From the NCBI RefSeq assembly GCF_019710475.1, contig NZ_JAJFAX010000004.1, positions 186,001-250,000 on the forward strand: 64,000 nt of DNA, in the 5' to 3' direction. A program made the position numbers and the translations under genes. Shown here one piece after another: positions 37,798 to 49,539 of this stretch. The DNA comes from Glycomyces sp. TRM65418 (GTDB taxonomy: Bacteria; Actinomycetota; Actinomycetes; Mycobacteriales; Micromonosporaceae). Every line of letters begins with the position of its first letter. Position 1 is the first letter of the stretch. The notes below the pieces were generated by a model. It was given only the letters and a program-made list of their open reading frames with translations, was not told the DNA's origin and searched no databases.

Positions 37798-38881
37798 GCT
37801 TCAACTGCTTCCGCAGCGCGGCCGGATCGATGCCGGTGCCCCGCTGCTTGATCGTCAGGCGGCCGATCCCTCGCTCGGCCAACAGCGCGCGGAGCTTCTT
37901 CGGGTGCAGCGGCCAGACCTCCTCCACCTTCCACGCCCGCGCGAACGGCGTCTCCCGCAGCGCATCGCCGTAGAGGTAGGCGATGTGCTCGCTCGCCGTG
38001 TGCGCCTCCAGCCCTGCGGCGAGTTCGGCCACCAGGCCCGCCCGGATCACCGCCCCGTCCGGTTCGTAGAGGTACCGCGCGACGTCCCCGACCGCGGCCC
38101 GCTCCCGGCCGCTGCCGGTGAGCTCGTGCCACTCGCCGGCCTTGCACACGCTCGCCCGGCGCGGCGCCGCCGCCGCCTCGCCCAGCCACAGGCACGCCTC
38201 GACCACGTCCCGGTCCACCGAGACCCATTCGGCCTCGGCGCCTTCCGGCAGCCACTCGTGCTTGATCCCCGGGCCGAGCTTCACCGCCGCGAAGCGCACG
38301 TCATCGAGGCGTGCCAGCAGGTCGTCCAGCGGCGGCGAGTACTCGGCCGGGTTGAAGTTCCTGGTGCCTCCGGCTCGTCTCGCCGGATCCGCGAACACCG
38401 CCGCGCCGAGCGGTGTCGTCAGGGCGTCGTCCACCCGCACGTCGACGTCCAGGCCCGTCGCCGCCGCGTTCGCCCTCGCGTACGCGGCCGTCGCCTCGCT
38501 CCGGTCCACCGCCGCGACCCGCAGGCCCGCCTCGGCGAACGCCAGCGCGTCGGTGCCCACGCCGCAGCACAGGTCCGTCACCTCGTCCACGGCCCGCGCG
38601 AACCGGGCCGCCCGCCGCTCGGCGACCGCCCACCGCGTGGCCTGCTCCAGGCCCGGTCTCGTGAAGTACAGCCGCTCGGCGCGCTCGCCGAGCTTGGCCG
38701 TGGCGTGCGCCCGCAGGTCCGCGAGCGTGAGCGCGGCCGCCGCGAGTTCCGGTGCGACGCCCGCCTTCCGCAGCGTCAGGGGTGCGCGGTCGCCGTGCTC
38801 CCGCAGGGCCTCGGCGGCCCGCCGCTGGAGTCCCGGATCGGCTCGGAGGGCTTCGAGCAGGCTCGTTTCCACGTGGTCCAT
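37718..38881 (-). CDS. Class I SAM-dependent methyltransferase with THUMP-like C-terminus
   Basis: A 387-residue protein. The SAM-binding motif is DLCCGVGTDALAFA (about 103-116) with the acidic strand-2 end VAAVDRSEATAAYARANA; the motif IV region reads VFADPARRAGGTRNFNP (about 162-178). The C-terminal quarter (about 300-387), including VWPLHPKKLRALLAERGIG and KQRGTGIDPAALRKQL, fits the THUMP-like domain of actinobacterial predicted RNA methyltransferases. Substrate (rRNA or tRNA) is inferred. It is divergent from groES. Confidence 0.88.
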   Translation of the reverse strand: MDHVETSLLEALRADPGLQRRAAEALREHGDRAPLTLRKAGVAPELAAAALTLADLRAHATAKLGERAERLYFTRPGLEQATRWAVAERRAARFARAVDEVTDLCCGVGTDALAFAEAGLRVAAVDRSEATAAYARANAAATGLDVDVRVDDALTTPLGAAVFADPARRAGGTRNFNPAEYSPPLDDLLARLDDVRFAAVKLGPGIKHEWLPEGAEAEWVSVDRDVVEACLWLGEAAAAPRRASVCKAGEWHELTGSGRERAAVGDVARYLYEPDGAVIRAGLVAELAAGLEAHTASEHIAYLYGDALRETPFARAWKVEEVWPLHPKKLRALLAERGIGRLTIKQRGTGIDPAALRKQLKLKGANEATLVATRIGEAHAAILCSEA

Positions 38882-38970
38882 GATCCCTCACCGTTGGCGT
38901 GCCGCCCTGTCGGGCTATGAAATCGGAGACCCGGCGTTGACGCTCCCACCTGGGCGAACTAACCTACGTC

Positions 38971-38997
38971 TTAGCACTCGCAGACCGAGATTGCTAA
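38971..38997. promoter_or_regulatory. CIRCE element 1 of groES-groEL1
   Basis: TTAGCACTC, nine bases, GATTGCTAA: one mismatch to the consensus. It lies just upstream of the groES -10. Confidence 0.9.
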
Positions 38998-39001
38998 GCG
39001 C

Positions 39002-39007
39002 TATGAT
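39002..39007 (+). promoter_or_regulatory. -10 element of the groES-groEL1 promoter
   Basis: TATGAT lies in the 14-bp gap between the two CIRCE elements, so HrcA bound at either would block polymerase. The leader to GTG 39133 is about 115 nt. Confidence 0.65.
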
Positions 39008-39011
39008 GAGC

Positions 39012-39038
39012 CTGGCACTCTCGACTGGAGAGTGCCAA
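39012..39038. promoter_or_regulatory. CIRCE element 2 of groES-groEL1
   Basis: CTGGCACTC, nine bases, GAGTGCCAA: a variant CIRCE keeping the GGCACTC/GAGTGCC core, at the predicted transcription start. Confidence 0.85.
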
Positions 39039-39132
39039 CAGCCACGGGCCGGTGCCTCGGCACCCGCGACGACGAGACCCGCGCTGTCGTGGCGGACATC
39101 CGTACTGAACACGTCAGGTTTGGAGATACCAA

Positions 39133-39432
39133 GTGAGCAAGGCTGCCATCAAGCCGCTGGGCGACCGCATCGTGGTCCAGGCGAACGAGGCCGAGACCAC
39201 CACCGCCTCCGGTCTCGTCATCCCCGACACCGCCAAGGAGAAGCCGCAGGAAGGCACCGTCCTGGCCGTGGGCCCGGGCGCCTTCGACGACAAGGGCAAC
39301 CGCCTCCCGATCGACGTCAAGGTCGGTGACGTGGTCATCTACTCGAAGTACGGCGGCACCGAGGTCAAGTACAACGGCGAGGAATACCTCGTCCTGTCCT
39401 CGCGCGACGTCCTCGCGGTCGTCGAGCAGTAG
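39133..39432 (+). CDS. groES: Co-chaperonin GroES
   Basis: A 99-residue co-chaperonin that caps the GroEL cage. [13 protein letters not shown] (about 7-19), the mobile loop [19 protein letters not shown] (about 19-37) and [13 protein letters not shown] at the end are typical. GTG 39133 follows GGAGA. Controlled by two CIRCE elements; groEL1 follows by 90 bp. Confidence 0.97.
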   Translation: MSKAAIKPLGDRIVVQANEAETTTASGLVIPDTAKEKPQEGTVLAVGPGAFDDKGNRLPIDVKVGDVVIYSKYGGTEVKYNGEEYLVLSSRDVLAVVEQ

Positions 39433-41163
<1,731 letters not shown>

Positions 41164-41170
41164 GGCGAGT

Positions 41171-41233
41171 CCGGGGACCTAGGGTCCCCGGCCCGGAACG
41201 GAGCAAGGCCGCCGACGGCGTCGGCGGCCTTGC
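41171..41233 (+). terminator. Tandem terminator hairpins after groEL1
   Basis: CCGGGGACC / GGTCCCCGG (41171-41179 and 41183-41191), then a 31-nt perfect palindromic stem (41203-41217 / 41219-41233). Neither has a T-run. Confidence 0.75.
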
Positions 41234-41279
41234 GCTGTGTTCGGCCCCGGTGCCGGGACGGAACTCCAAGTGTCAACAT

Positions 41280-41366
41280 CCCGACAGTTTGTCGCGTAAC
41301 TGTCGGGAAACCGATAGAGTTCAAGTGCCTTCGCGGCCTTTGGGGATCGGAGCCGCGAAGGCACTT
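41280..41366 (+). other. Two consecutive perfect inverted repeats; possible small RNA or regulatory element
   Basis: First repeat: CCCGACAGTT (41280-41289) with AACTGTCGGG (41298-41307). Second: 15-bp arms 41323-41337 and 41352-41366, followed by TTCC, so four T residues close it. Between them lies GATAGAGT (41313-41320), a -10-like sequence. The second stem could end the minus-strand ATPase gene or close a short plus-strand RNA. Confidence 0.45.
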
Positions 41367-41441
41367 TTCCGCCCTGAAACCGCCCTGCGCCAGGGCCGTG
41401 CCGGGACCGCCCGCACCGGGTCCCGCGCCGGAAGGCCTTCC

Positions 41442-43178
41442 TCACTCCCCGCTCTCGCGGACCTGCAGCTCCCGCATCCGGTTCAGCGTCGCCGCGACCT
41501 CGAACCGCCTCGGCAACGCCAGGTCCGCGTCCCGGATCCGCAGCAACTCGGCCTCGCCGTCCTCGTCCAGGGCCTCGTCCAAGCGGTCCAGGACCTCGGC
41601 CACCGTGGCCTTCCCGTCGATCCAGCCCTGCCGCACGGCCGCCTCGATCGCCAGCCCGATCCCCGTGGTCATCGCCGGATCGGTGATCTGCTCCACCGAC
41701 CTGACATCCACTTCGGACTCGCCGAAGCGCAGTCCGTCGGTGCCCTCGGCCCGGATCTTCTGCCTGCCCCGCGCCTCCGACGACACCGAACGCGGATCGA
41801 CCACCCGCGCCCGCGGCATCCGGAACCCCTCCGCCTCCACGCGCCGCCCGGTCGGCTTGGCCGCGAGGGACTTCGCCCGCTCCGTCACGTCCTCGGGCCG
41901 GTACGCGTCCATGAGGACCACCCGGTCGGCGACGTCCATGTAGTCCCCCGAACCCCCCATCACGAGGATCGTCGACACCCCGTGCTCGTCGGCCATCGAC
42001 CGCACCAGGTCCACCAGCGGCGTCAGCGGCTCGCGGTCCTTCGCCACCAGCTCCTGCATCCGCGCGTCGCGGATCATCAGGTTCGTCGCGGCCGTGTCCT
42101 CGTCGATGAGCAGCGCCCGCGCGCCCGCCTCCAATGCCTCGACCACCGCGGCCGCCTGCGAGGTCGACCCGGAGGCGTTCTCGGTCGTGAAGCGCCGCGT
42201 GTCGTCCCCGCTCGGCAGGTGGTCGACGAACGCGTGCACGTCGACGCCCGTGACGGCCCGGCCGTCCTCGGCCCGGACCTTCACCGCCGACCGGTCGGCG
42301 ACGACGAAGTCCCGCCCGTCCCCGGGGACGTGGTCCCACACCCCGGACTCCAAGGCCCGCAGCAGGGTCGACTTCCCGTGGAAGCCCCCGCCGACGATGA
42401 GCGTCACGCCGGGGCCGATGCCCATGCCCCGCACCGTGCCCGCGTGCGGCAGCGCGAACTCCACCGCCATGGACGCCGGGCTCGCGAACGGCACGCCCGC
42501 TTCCAGCGGCCGATCGTCCACGCCGGAGCGCCGCGCCAGCATCGAACCGTCCGCGACGAACGCGACCAGACCCGCCGCCGCGACCGCCTCCCGCAGCGCC
42601 GCAACGTCGTCCGCGTGCCGCGCCCACTTCGCGGCCTCGTCCTCCGGCACCGCGAGCGCCTCGTCGGCCGCATCCGGCAGCAGCTCGCACAGCAGCCGCG
42701 CCGCCTGCCGGCCGGCGATGCGCCGCCCGTGCCCCGGCAGCTGCGCGCCGAGCCGGAACACCACCGACCCGTCCTCGCCGACCTCGCACGAGGACCGCCG
42801 CAGGATCTCCTGACCACCCGCGTCGATCCTCAGCTCCCTTGTCGGGCAGGCCTTCCGGAGCCGCTTCGCGAGCATCACCGCGACCGCTCGCCGCCGCTCA
42901 GGGGTCGCGTACCAGTCCGGCAGCAGGTCAGCGGTCTCGGCGTCGTAAGACAGCGCCACGCGGCTCGGCGGAGCATACGGGTCGGCCTGGACTTTGGCAA
43001 TGTCCAGAATCGCCGGACCTGCCCACCATTTGCCACGCAGGGATTTATATCGGCCGTAACTCGTACCTTCCAGGGCCGTTAGTTCGTTAGACAGGTCATG
43101 GCGAGGTGGATGTGAACGATGATCACCAAAATCGCGGGACCCGGCCCGGTGCTGTCGTCCGCCTCTTCGCTGTGTCAT
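41442..43178 (-). CDS. Predicted ATPase of the ABC class (COG3044-type)
   Basis: A 578-residue protein matching the 'predicted ATPase of the ABC class' family of unknown role. The conserved N-terminal LTALEGTSYGRYKSLRGKW is at about 32-50, IAKVQADPYAPPSRV at about 58-72, the Walker A-like LIVGGGFHGKSTLLRAL at about 255-271, an ABC-signature-like ENASGSTSQAAAVVEAL, and Walker B in ARALLIDEDTAATNL (about 348-362). ATG 43178 is the only start in frame before the conserved domain, with GGGGG just upstream; codons at this end are unusually AT-rich. Divergent from the bldM-like gene. Confidence 0.85.
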   Translation of the reverse strand: MTQRRGGRQHRAGSRDFGDHRSHPPRHDLSNELTALEGTSYGRYKSLRGKWWAGPAILDIAKVQADPYAPPSRVALSYDAETADLLPDWYATPERRRAVAVMLAKRLRKACPTRELRIDAGGQEILRRSSCEVGEDGSVVFRLGAQLPGHGRRIAGRQAARLLCELLPDAADEALAVPEDEAAKWARHADDVAALREAVAAAGLVAFVADGSMLARRSGVDDRPLEAGVPFASPASMAVEFALPHAGTVRGMGIGPGVTLIVGGGFHGKSTLLRALESGVWDHVPGDGRDFVVADRSAVKVRAEDGRAVTGVDVHAFVDHLPSGDDTRRFTTENASGSTSQAAAVVEALEAGARALLIDEDTAATNLMIRDARMQELVAKDREPLTPLVDLVRSMADEHGVSTILVMGGSGDYMDVADRVVLMDAYRPEDVTERAKSLAAKPTGRRVEAEGFRMPRARVVDPRSVSSEARGRQKIRAEGTDGLRFGESEVDVRSVEQITDPAMTTGIGLAIEAAVRQGWIDGKATVAEVLDRLDEALDEDGEAELLRIRDADLALPRRFEVAATLNRMRELQVRESGE

Positions 43179-43365
43179 GCCCCCAGTTTCCCATCCGGGA
43201 CGAGGACTTCGCGTCAGCGAACTCAACACCATGCGTCCACGCCTCATCCTGGAGACCTCGAAAAGTCACTCGAAAAATCCGCGCGAACTCGCGTCATGGC
43301 GGCGGACCCGCTGCGTGCTGGAACCAGAGACACGCACGGCCTACCGCAGCGAAAGGTAGAAACAA

Positions 43366-43986
43366 GTGAGAACCGTACTGGTCTGTGTTAAGACTCCTCA
43401 AGCCGGACAGAAGATCTCGGCCTGCGCGACCCGCATGGGGCTGGCGCAGGCGGTGAAGTCGGTCGAGGGATCGCCCGAGCTGTTCCTCGAGCTCGGTCGC
43501 CGCCAAGTGGACGTGGTGCTGGTCGACGTGGGGCTCGCCGCACCCGACCCGGTCAAGTTCGTCAAGACCGTCCGCGCCCGGTCCCCCCGGACCGGCGTGC
43601 TCCTGTCCGGCGCCGCCGACCCCCGCACGGCCGCCATGGTGGTCGCCGCGGGAGCGAGGGGCGTCATCCGCACCCCGTCCAACAACTCCGACGACCTGCT
43701 GGTCGCGCTGGCGCAGGCGATCATGTTCGCCTCGCCGACCCTCCAGCGGGTCACGGAGACCGTCCCCCGGCAGCGCTCGACGCTGCAGGGCATGAAGCTC
43801 ACCGAACGCGAGCTCCAGGTCCTGCGGGGCATGAGCGAAGGGAAGTCCAACGCGGAGATCGGACGCGACCTGTTCGTCTCCGAGGACACCGTCAAGACCC
43901 ACGCGCGGCGCATGTTCCGCAAGCTCGGCGCGCGCGACCGGGCCCACGCGGTGGCCGAGGCGTTCCGTTCGGGCCTCGTCTGCTGA
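43366..43986 (+). CDS. bldM: BldM-like orphan response regulator (NarL/FixJ type)
   Basis: A 206-residue protein with an N-terminal receiver-like domain (about 1-115) and a C-terminal LuxR-type helix-turn-helix (about 140-206). The latter, LTERELQVLRGMSEGKSNAE and SEDTVKTHARRMFRKLGARD, closely follows Streptomyces BldM as I recall it, and the position between groEL1 and guaB is also shared. The receiver is atypical: Asp in VDVVLVDVGL remains, but the acidic pair near residue 8 (LVCVKTP) and the conserved Lys (IRTPS) are gone, so phosphorylation is unlikely. BldM controls aerial development; that role here is inferred. No kinase adjacent. GTG follows GAAAGG. Confidence 0.82.
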   Translation: MRTVLVCVKTPQAGQKISACATRMGLAQAVKSVEGSPELFLELGRRQVDVVLVDVGLAAPDPVKFVKTVRARSPRTGVLLSGAADPRTAAMVVAAGARGVIRTPSNNSDDLLVALAQAIMFASPTLQRVTETVPRQRSTLQGMKLTERELQVLRGMSEGKSNAEIGRDLFVSEDTVKTHARRMFRKLGARDRAHAVAEAFRSGLVC

Positions 43987-44221
43987 CCATCCACTCAAGA
44001 CACGCGCCTCGACTGGCAGGAACGGGCGCGGCGGCCGGCCCACGGACCGGCACGCGCGACAGGACCGGGGGATCCGCGGGGCGGGGAGGCAGGCCCCGCG
44101 GGACGGCCGCGACCGGAAGCGCGGCACGACGCCATGGTCCGGGCTTCGACAGGATCGATCGACACGCAAGCGCATCGCCCGGCATCGCCGCTGCCGATCC
44201 GCAGCGGTGCACGGCTCGCCG

Positions 44222-45382
44222 TCAGGCGAGTTCCAGCAACCGCTCGTCGGCGCCCGGAGCGGCCACGAGCTGCAGGCCCACCGGCAGGCCGTCCACGGTC
44301 CCGGCCGGCACCGCCAGGCCGGGCGCGCCGGCCAGACCCGCGAGGCACGTCAACCGCACGATCGCCTCGCGGTCGGGCTGCTCGCCGATGCGGATCGCCG
44401 GACCCGGCGCGGCCGGGATCGCCAGCGCGACGCCGTCGGGCAGCCGGTCCCTGACCAGCGCCACGACGCCGCTGCGCACCCGCTGCGCCGCGGCGATGTC
44501 AGTGCTGCCGATCGACGCCGCGGCCCGGAACCGGGCGGCGACGCCCTGCCCGAACTCAGGGGCGTGCGCCTCGATCCACGCGCCGTGCGCCTGCCAGGCC
44601 TCCCAGGCCTGCAGGGTCGCGTAGGCGACCCGCGCGGTCTCCAGCGGCGACGTCCCGGGCTCGGTCCCGTCCACGGGCGTCTTGAACAGCGGCCCGTACT
44701 CGATCGCGAGGCCGAGCGCCTCGACCTCGGGCATCACCGCTTCGCGGGTGGCCTCCGGGATGTCGTCCCAGACGTCTTGGGGCACCAGCAGTCTCGTGAT
44801 CGGCGCGGTCGGCCGCGTCCGGCGCTCACCGGCGTCACGGTCGAGCAGCACGCCCATCGCCAGTCGCAGCGTCGCCGCGTCCCTGGTGAGCACGCCGGCC
44901 GTGTCGAAGGACGGCGCGAGCGGGACCGCGCCCGCCAGGCTCACCCGTCCGTGGGTCGGGCGCAGCCCGTACAGCCCGCAGTAGGACGCCGGGACGCGGA
45001 TCGAGCCGCCGGTGTCGGTGCCCAGGCCGATGTCCGCCAGGCCCGCGGCGACCGCCGAGGCCGATCCGGACGAGGACCCGCCGGGCACCCGCCCCGGCGC
45101 GGCGGGGTTGTCCGGTGTCCCGTAGTGCGCGTTGGTGCCGTTGAGGCTCCACGCCAGTTCGTCGGTGATCGTCTTGCCGACCACCCGGGCGCCGGCGTCT
45201 CGCAGCCGCGCCACCGCCTCGGCGTCCTTCGCCGGCGTCTCGTGGGTCTCCCGCCAGCGCGGATTGCCCGCCCCGGTGGGCGTCCCGGCGAGGTCGAACA
45301 GATCCTTGACGGCCAGCCGCAGCCCCGCGAGGGGCCCCGCCCCGGACGGCAGGTCGAGGCGCGTGACGAAGGGGTCGCTCAC
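44222..45382 (-). CDS. Amidase signature family hydrolase
   Basis: A 386-residue amidohydrolase. The Ser-cisSer-Lys triad is recognisable: Lys26 in RLAVKDLFD, cis-Ser in PGGSSSGSASAVAAG (about 100-114) and the nucleophile in GTDTGGSIRVPAS (about 121-133). It is shorter than GatA and has no GatB/C neighbours, so it is probably a stand-alone amidase acting on small amides; substrate unknown. GTG overlaps the stop of the DUF5319 gene (GTGA), so the two are co-translated. Confidence 0.9.
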   Translation of the reverse strand: MSDPFVTRLDLPSGAGPLAGLRLAVKDLFDLAGTPTGAGNPRWRETHETPAKDAEAVARLRDAGARVVGKTITDELAWSLNGTNAHYGTPDNPAAPGRVPGGSSSGSASAVAAGLADIGLGTDTGGSIRVPASYCGLYGLRPTHGRVSLAGAVPLAPSFDTAGVLTRDAATLRLAMGVLLDRDAGERRTRPTAPITRLLVPQDVWDDIPEATREAVMPEVEALGLAIEYGPLFKTPVDGTEPGTSPLETARVAYATLQAWEAWQAHGAWIEAHAPEFGQGVAARFRAAASIGSTDIAAAQRVRSGVVALVRDRLPDGVALAIPAAPGPAIRIGEQPDREAIVRLTCLAGLAGAPGLAVPAGTVDGLPVGLQLVAAPGADERLLELA

Positions 45383-45747
45383 GTGTCGCCGCCGTGGGTC
45401 TTGAGCCAGCAGTCGGAGAATCCCCTGGCGTAGTCCCAGGTCACGTAGTGGGCGGGGTCGGGATCGAAGGCGGGTTCGTGGACTTGGGCGCAGTTGGCCT
45501 CCAGGAGGCCGCGCAGGTTGGACATGAGCAGGCCCCAGGTGAAGTAGTGCGGCTCGTCGCAGTCGGCGCAGTCGACCACGACGCCCCGGAACCCCTGCGG
45601 GTGCAGGACCTTCTCGAACATCTCCAGTTCGTGGAGGTCTTCGAGGAGATCCGCCCGGTCGTCGTCGTCCAGCTCGGGTTCGAACGGCGCGAGCGCCTCA
45701 GCGTGGTCGGGGTCGTCGGCGAATGGGTCGCGTGGCTCCTCATACAC
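45379..45747 (-). CDS. DUF5319 family protein
   Basis: A 122-residue acidic protein of unknown function conserved near guaB in actinobacteria (compare M. tuberculosis Rv3412). Features: DDPDHAEALAPFEPELDDDD near the start, the LHELEMFEKVLHPQGFRGVVV segment, a C-x2-C pair (DCADCDEPHYFTWGLL, about 66-81) that could hold metal, and a C-terminal Trp/Tyr-rich end. GTG 45747 is fixed by the TAGGCT element 7 nt upstream. It leads the amidase in a two-gene unit. Confidence 0.85.
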   Translation of the reverse strand: MYEEPRDPFADDPDHAEALAPFEPELDDDDRADLLEDLHELEMFEKVLHPQGFRGVVVDCADCDEPHYFTWGLLMSNLRGLLEANCAQVHEPAFDPDPAHYVTWDYARGFSDCWLKTHGGDT

Positions 45748-45754
45748 GTCTACC

Positions 45755-45760
45755 AGCCTA
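45755..45760 (-). promoter_or_regulatory. -10 element for a leaderless DUF5319-amidase mRNA
   Basis: TAGGCT on the minus strand, then GGTAGAC (7 nt), then GTG 45747. Confidence 0.6.
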
Positions 45761-45959
45761 ACCCCCGGGTGCGTCAGCGCCGGGAATCCGAGGGGCGTCT
45801 CGTGAGCGGGGCCTTCCCTCCGGGCGCGCCGAGGCGGGGATCGCCGGCGTGTCGGTCCTCGACTCCCGGATGCGTGCCAGCCTCGGGCCTGGACCGCACG
45901 CCGACGCGGTGCACTCATTAATATGGGCCGCAAGCAACCCGAGTTATGAGGAGACCGCT

Positions 45960-46127
45960 GTGGACGGCTTCGGCGAGAACGTGGAAGAGATCTTCGACGA
46001 CGTGGTGGACGGCATCGCCGATGCGGTCACCGACATCGACGCCACCGAGGTGTGGGACGACGTCACCGACGGCGTGGGCGAGGCCTGGGACGTCGTGTCG
46101 GAAGAGGCGGGCGAGCTCCTCGAGTAG
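45960..46127 (+). CDS. Small acidic protein of unknown function
   Basis: A 55-residue, very acidic peptide built of imperfect repeats (EEIFDDVVDGIADAV, TEVWDDVTDGVGEAWDVV), predicted amphipathic and helical. GTG 45960 has GAGGAGA seven bases upstream, and an AT-rich TAATAT (45919-45924) offers a -10 with a leader of about 30 nt. Third codon positions are GC-rich. Family not recognised; it sits alone between the DUF5319 promoter and guaB. Confidence 0.65.
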   Translation: MDGFGENVEEIFDDVVDGIADAVTDIDATEVWDDVTDGVGEAWDVVSEEAGELLE

Positions 46128-46198
46128 CGCTCGGACCCCCCCTCGACGCTCGACGCGCGTGCCCGGTCCCGTCCCGCGGGGCCGGGCACGTCCCATGA

Positions 46199-47860
<1,662 letters not shown>

Positions 47861-47884
47861 TCGGGCCCTGTAGGAGGAGAGACT

Positions 47885-49006
47885 GTGCGCGAATTGGTCG
47901 AGATCGGCCCCGGCAAGATCGTGGCGCGCGGCTGGCGGCTGTCCGAAGTGGCGCTCGTGCCGACCCGGCGGACCCGGGACATCGATGACGTCTCCACCGA
48001 ATGGCAGCTCGACGCCTACCGGTTCGAGATCCCCGCCATGGCGCACCCGTCGGATGCGACGATGAGCCCGGCGTCGGTGATCGAGATGGGACGCCTCGGC
48101 GGCCTCGGCGTCCTGAACGCCGAGGGCCTGTGGTGCCGCTATGTGGACCCGACGTCGCTGCTGAAGGAGCTCGCGGACACGCCTGCGGAGAACGCGATCG
48201 AGCGGCTCCAGGAGATCTACGCGGAGCCGGTGAAGCCCGAGCTCATCGCCGAGCGGGTCGCGGAGATCCGCGCCGGCGGGGTCACCACGGCGCTCCGGAT
48301 GAGTCCGCAGCACACCGCCGAACTCGGGCCGCTCGCGGTCGAGGCCGGGGTGGACCTGCTGGTCATCCAGGGCACGATCGTCTCCGCGGAGCACGTCTCC
48401 TCGGGCGGCGACGTCCTGAACCTGAAGCAGTTCATCGCCGACCTGGACGTCCCGGTCGTCGTGGGCGGGGCCACCAACTACAAGACGGCGATGCACCTGA
48501 TGCGCACGGGCGCGGCGGGCGTCATCGTCGGGGTCGGCTCCGACGACTGGTCCACCACGGACACGGTCCTCGGCATCGACGTGCCGATGGCCTCGGCCGT
48601 CGTCGAGGCCGCGGCGGCGCGCCGCGACTACCTGGACGAGACCGGCGGGCGCTACGTGCATCTCATCGCGGACGGCGAGATCACCCACTCGGGTGCGATC
48701 GCGAAGGCCATCGCGTGCGGCGCCGACGCGGTCATGCTCGGCTCGATCCTCGCGGACGCGGCGGAGTCCCCGGCGGCGGGCGCCTGGTGGCACTCGGCGG
48801 CGTCCCACCCGAAGCTCCCGCGCGGCCGGTTCCGCCCGGGCGACTCGGGCGACGTGGAGGTCCCCGACCTGGAGGCCATCCTCTACGGCCCGAGCAACAG
48901 CTCGGACGGCAGCCAGAACCTCTTCGGAGGCCTGCGCCGGGCCATGGCCAAGACCGGCTACACGACGGTCAAGGAATTCCAGAAGGCCAGCCTGGTCACC
49001 GCATAA
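47885..49006 (+). CDS. GuaB3-family IMP dehydrogenase-like protein
   Basis: A 373-residue IMPDH-like TIM barrel without CBS domains, found next to guaB across actinobacteria. Where IMPDH has the catalytic loop GPGAICTTR, this protein has VGVGSDDWSTTDTVLG, with no Cys, so it should not oxidise IMP. The phosphate-binding region (LIADGEITHSGAIAKAIACGA, about 258-278) and GADAVMLGSILADAAESP remain. Its biochemical role is not established. GTG 47885 follows GGAGGAGA, 24 bp after guaB. Confidence 0.92.
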   Translation: MRELVEIGPGKIVARGWRLSEVALVPTRRTRDIDDVSTEWQLDAYRFEIPAMAHPSDATMSPASVIEMGRLGGLGVLNAEGLWCRYVDPTSLLKELADTPAENAIERLQEIYAEPVKPELIAERVAEIRAGGVTTALRMSPQHTAELGPLAVEAGVDLLVIQGTIVSAEHVSSGGDVLNLKQFIADLDVPVVVGGATNYKTAMHLMRTGAAGVIVGVGSDDWSTTDTVLGIDVPMASAVVEAAAARRDYLDETGGRYVHLIADGEITHSGAIAKAIACGADAVMLGSILADAAESPAAGAWWHSAASHPKLPRGRFRPGDSGDVEVPDLEAILYGPSNSSDGSQNLFGGLRRAMAKTGYTTVKEFQKASLVTA

Positions 49007-49020
49007 CGAAGCAGAGCAAC

Positions 49021-49052
49021 GAGGCCCGGCCCGCGAAAGCGGGCCGGGCCTC
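49021..49052 (+). terminator. Terminator of guaB-guaB3
   Basis: A perfect 14-bp stem GAGGCCCGGCCCGC / GCGGGCCGGGCCTC with a GAAA tetraloop, 15 bases after the stop. Confidence 0.85.
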
Positions 49053-49539
49053 GGCTCGTCTCGCTCCTCCACGTGGGCCGGCGCACCGATCCGCCGCAGG
49101 CGGCGCGCCGACGCCTGCCAGTCCTCCGGATCGGACCCCTGAGGTCTCGTCCATACCCGCTCACGCCCATGCCGAGCGGTTCCGCGATCCGTCGCCGACT
49201 GAACCGGACCGCCCGCCGGGACGGTCCTACGGGTACGGAGGCGCGGCGGCGGGAGGTGCGGAAGGGCAGGTTCGGGCCTTCGCGGTCGGAACCGTGAGGA
49301 GTCGGTTCGGCGGTCATCGGTCCGGCCTTGAGGCCGTTGCCGGGCTCCCGATCGCCGAGGCCGACCGCGAAGTCCGCCCTGCGGCCCGGCCTCGCCGGCT
49401 TCATCGGGTTCTGTGCGATCGGCGGGTTCTGCCGCGGCGTCCGGTTCGGGCTCCGCGGGCTCAGCCTTTCAGCCGAGCCGCCGGTCCGGTTCTCGGGCAA
49501 TTGTGCCTTGGCGCACAGGTATCTGTCAGGTAGGCCACG
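49053..49539. other. Intergenic region without a supported gene
   Basis: Nearly 490 bp after the guaB3 terminator. Both strands contain open frames, as everywhere in this DNA, but none has a start signal or recognisable product. The right end has an imperfect palindrome around TGTGCC / GGCGCACA (49503-49518) upstream of the next promoter. Confidence 0.5.

Noticed and set aside
43119-43391. Three short plus-strand frames upstream of the bldM-like gene.
   Set aside because: All overlap each other, have mixed third positions and no ribosome site; this stretch looks like promoter and leader.
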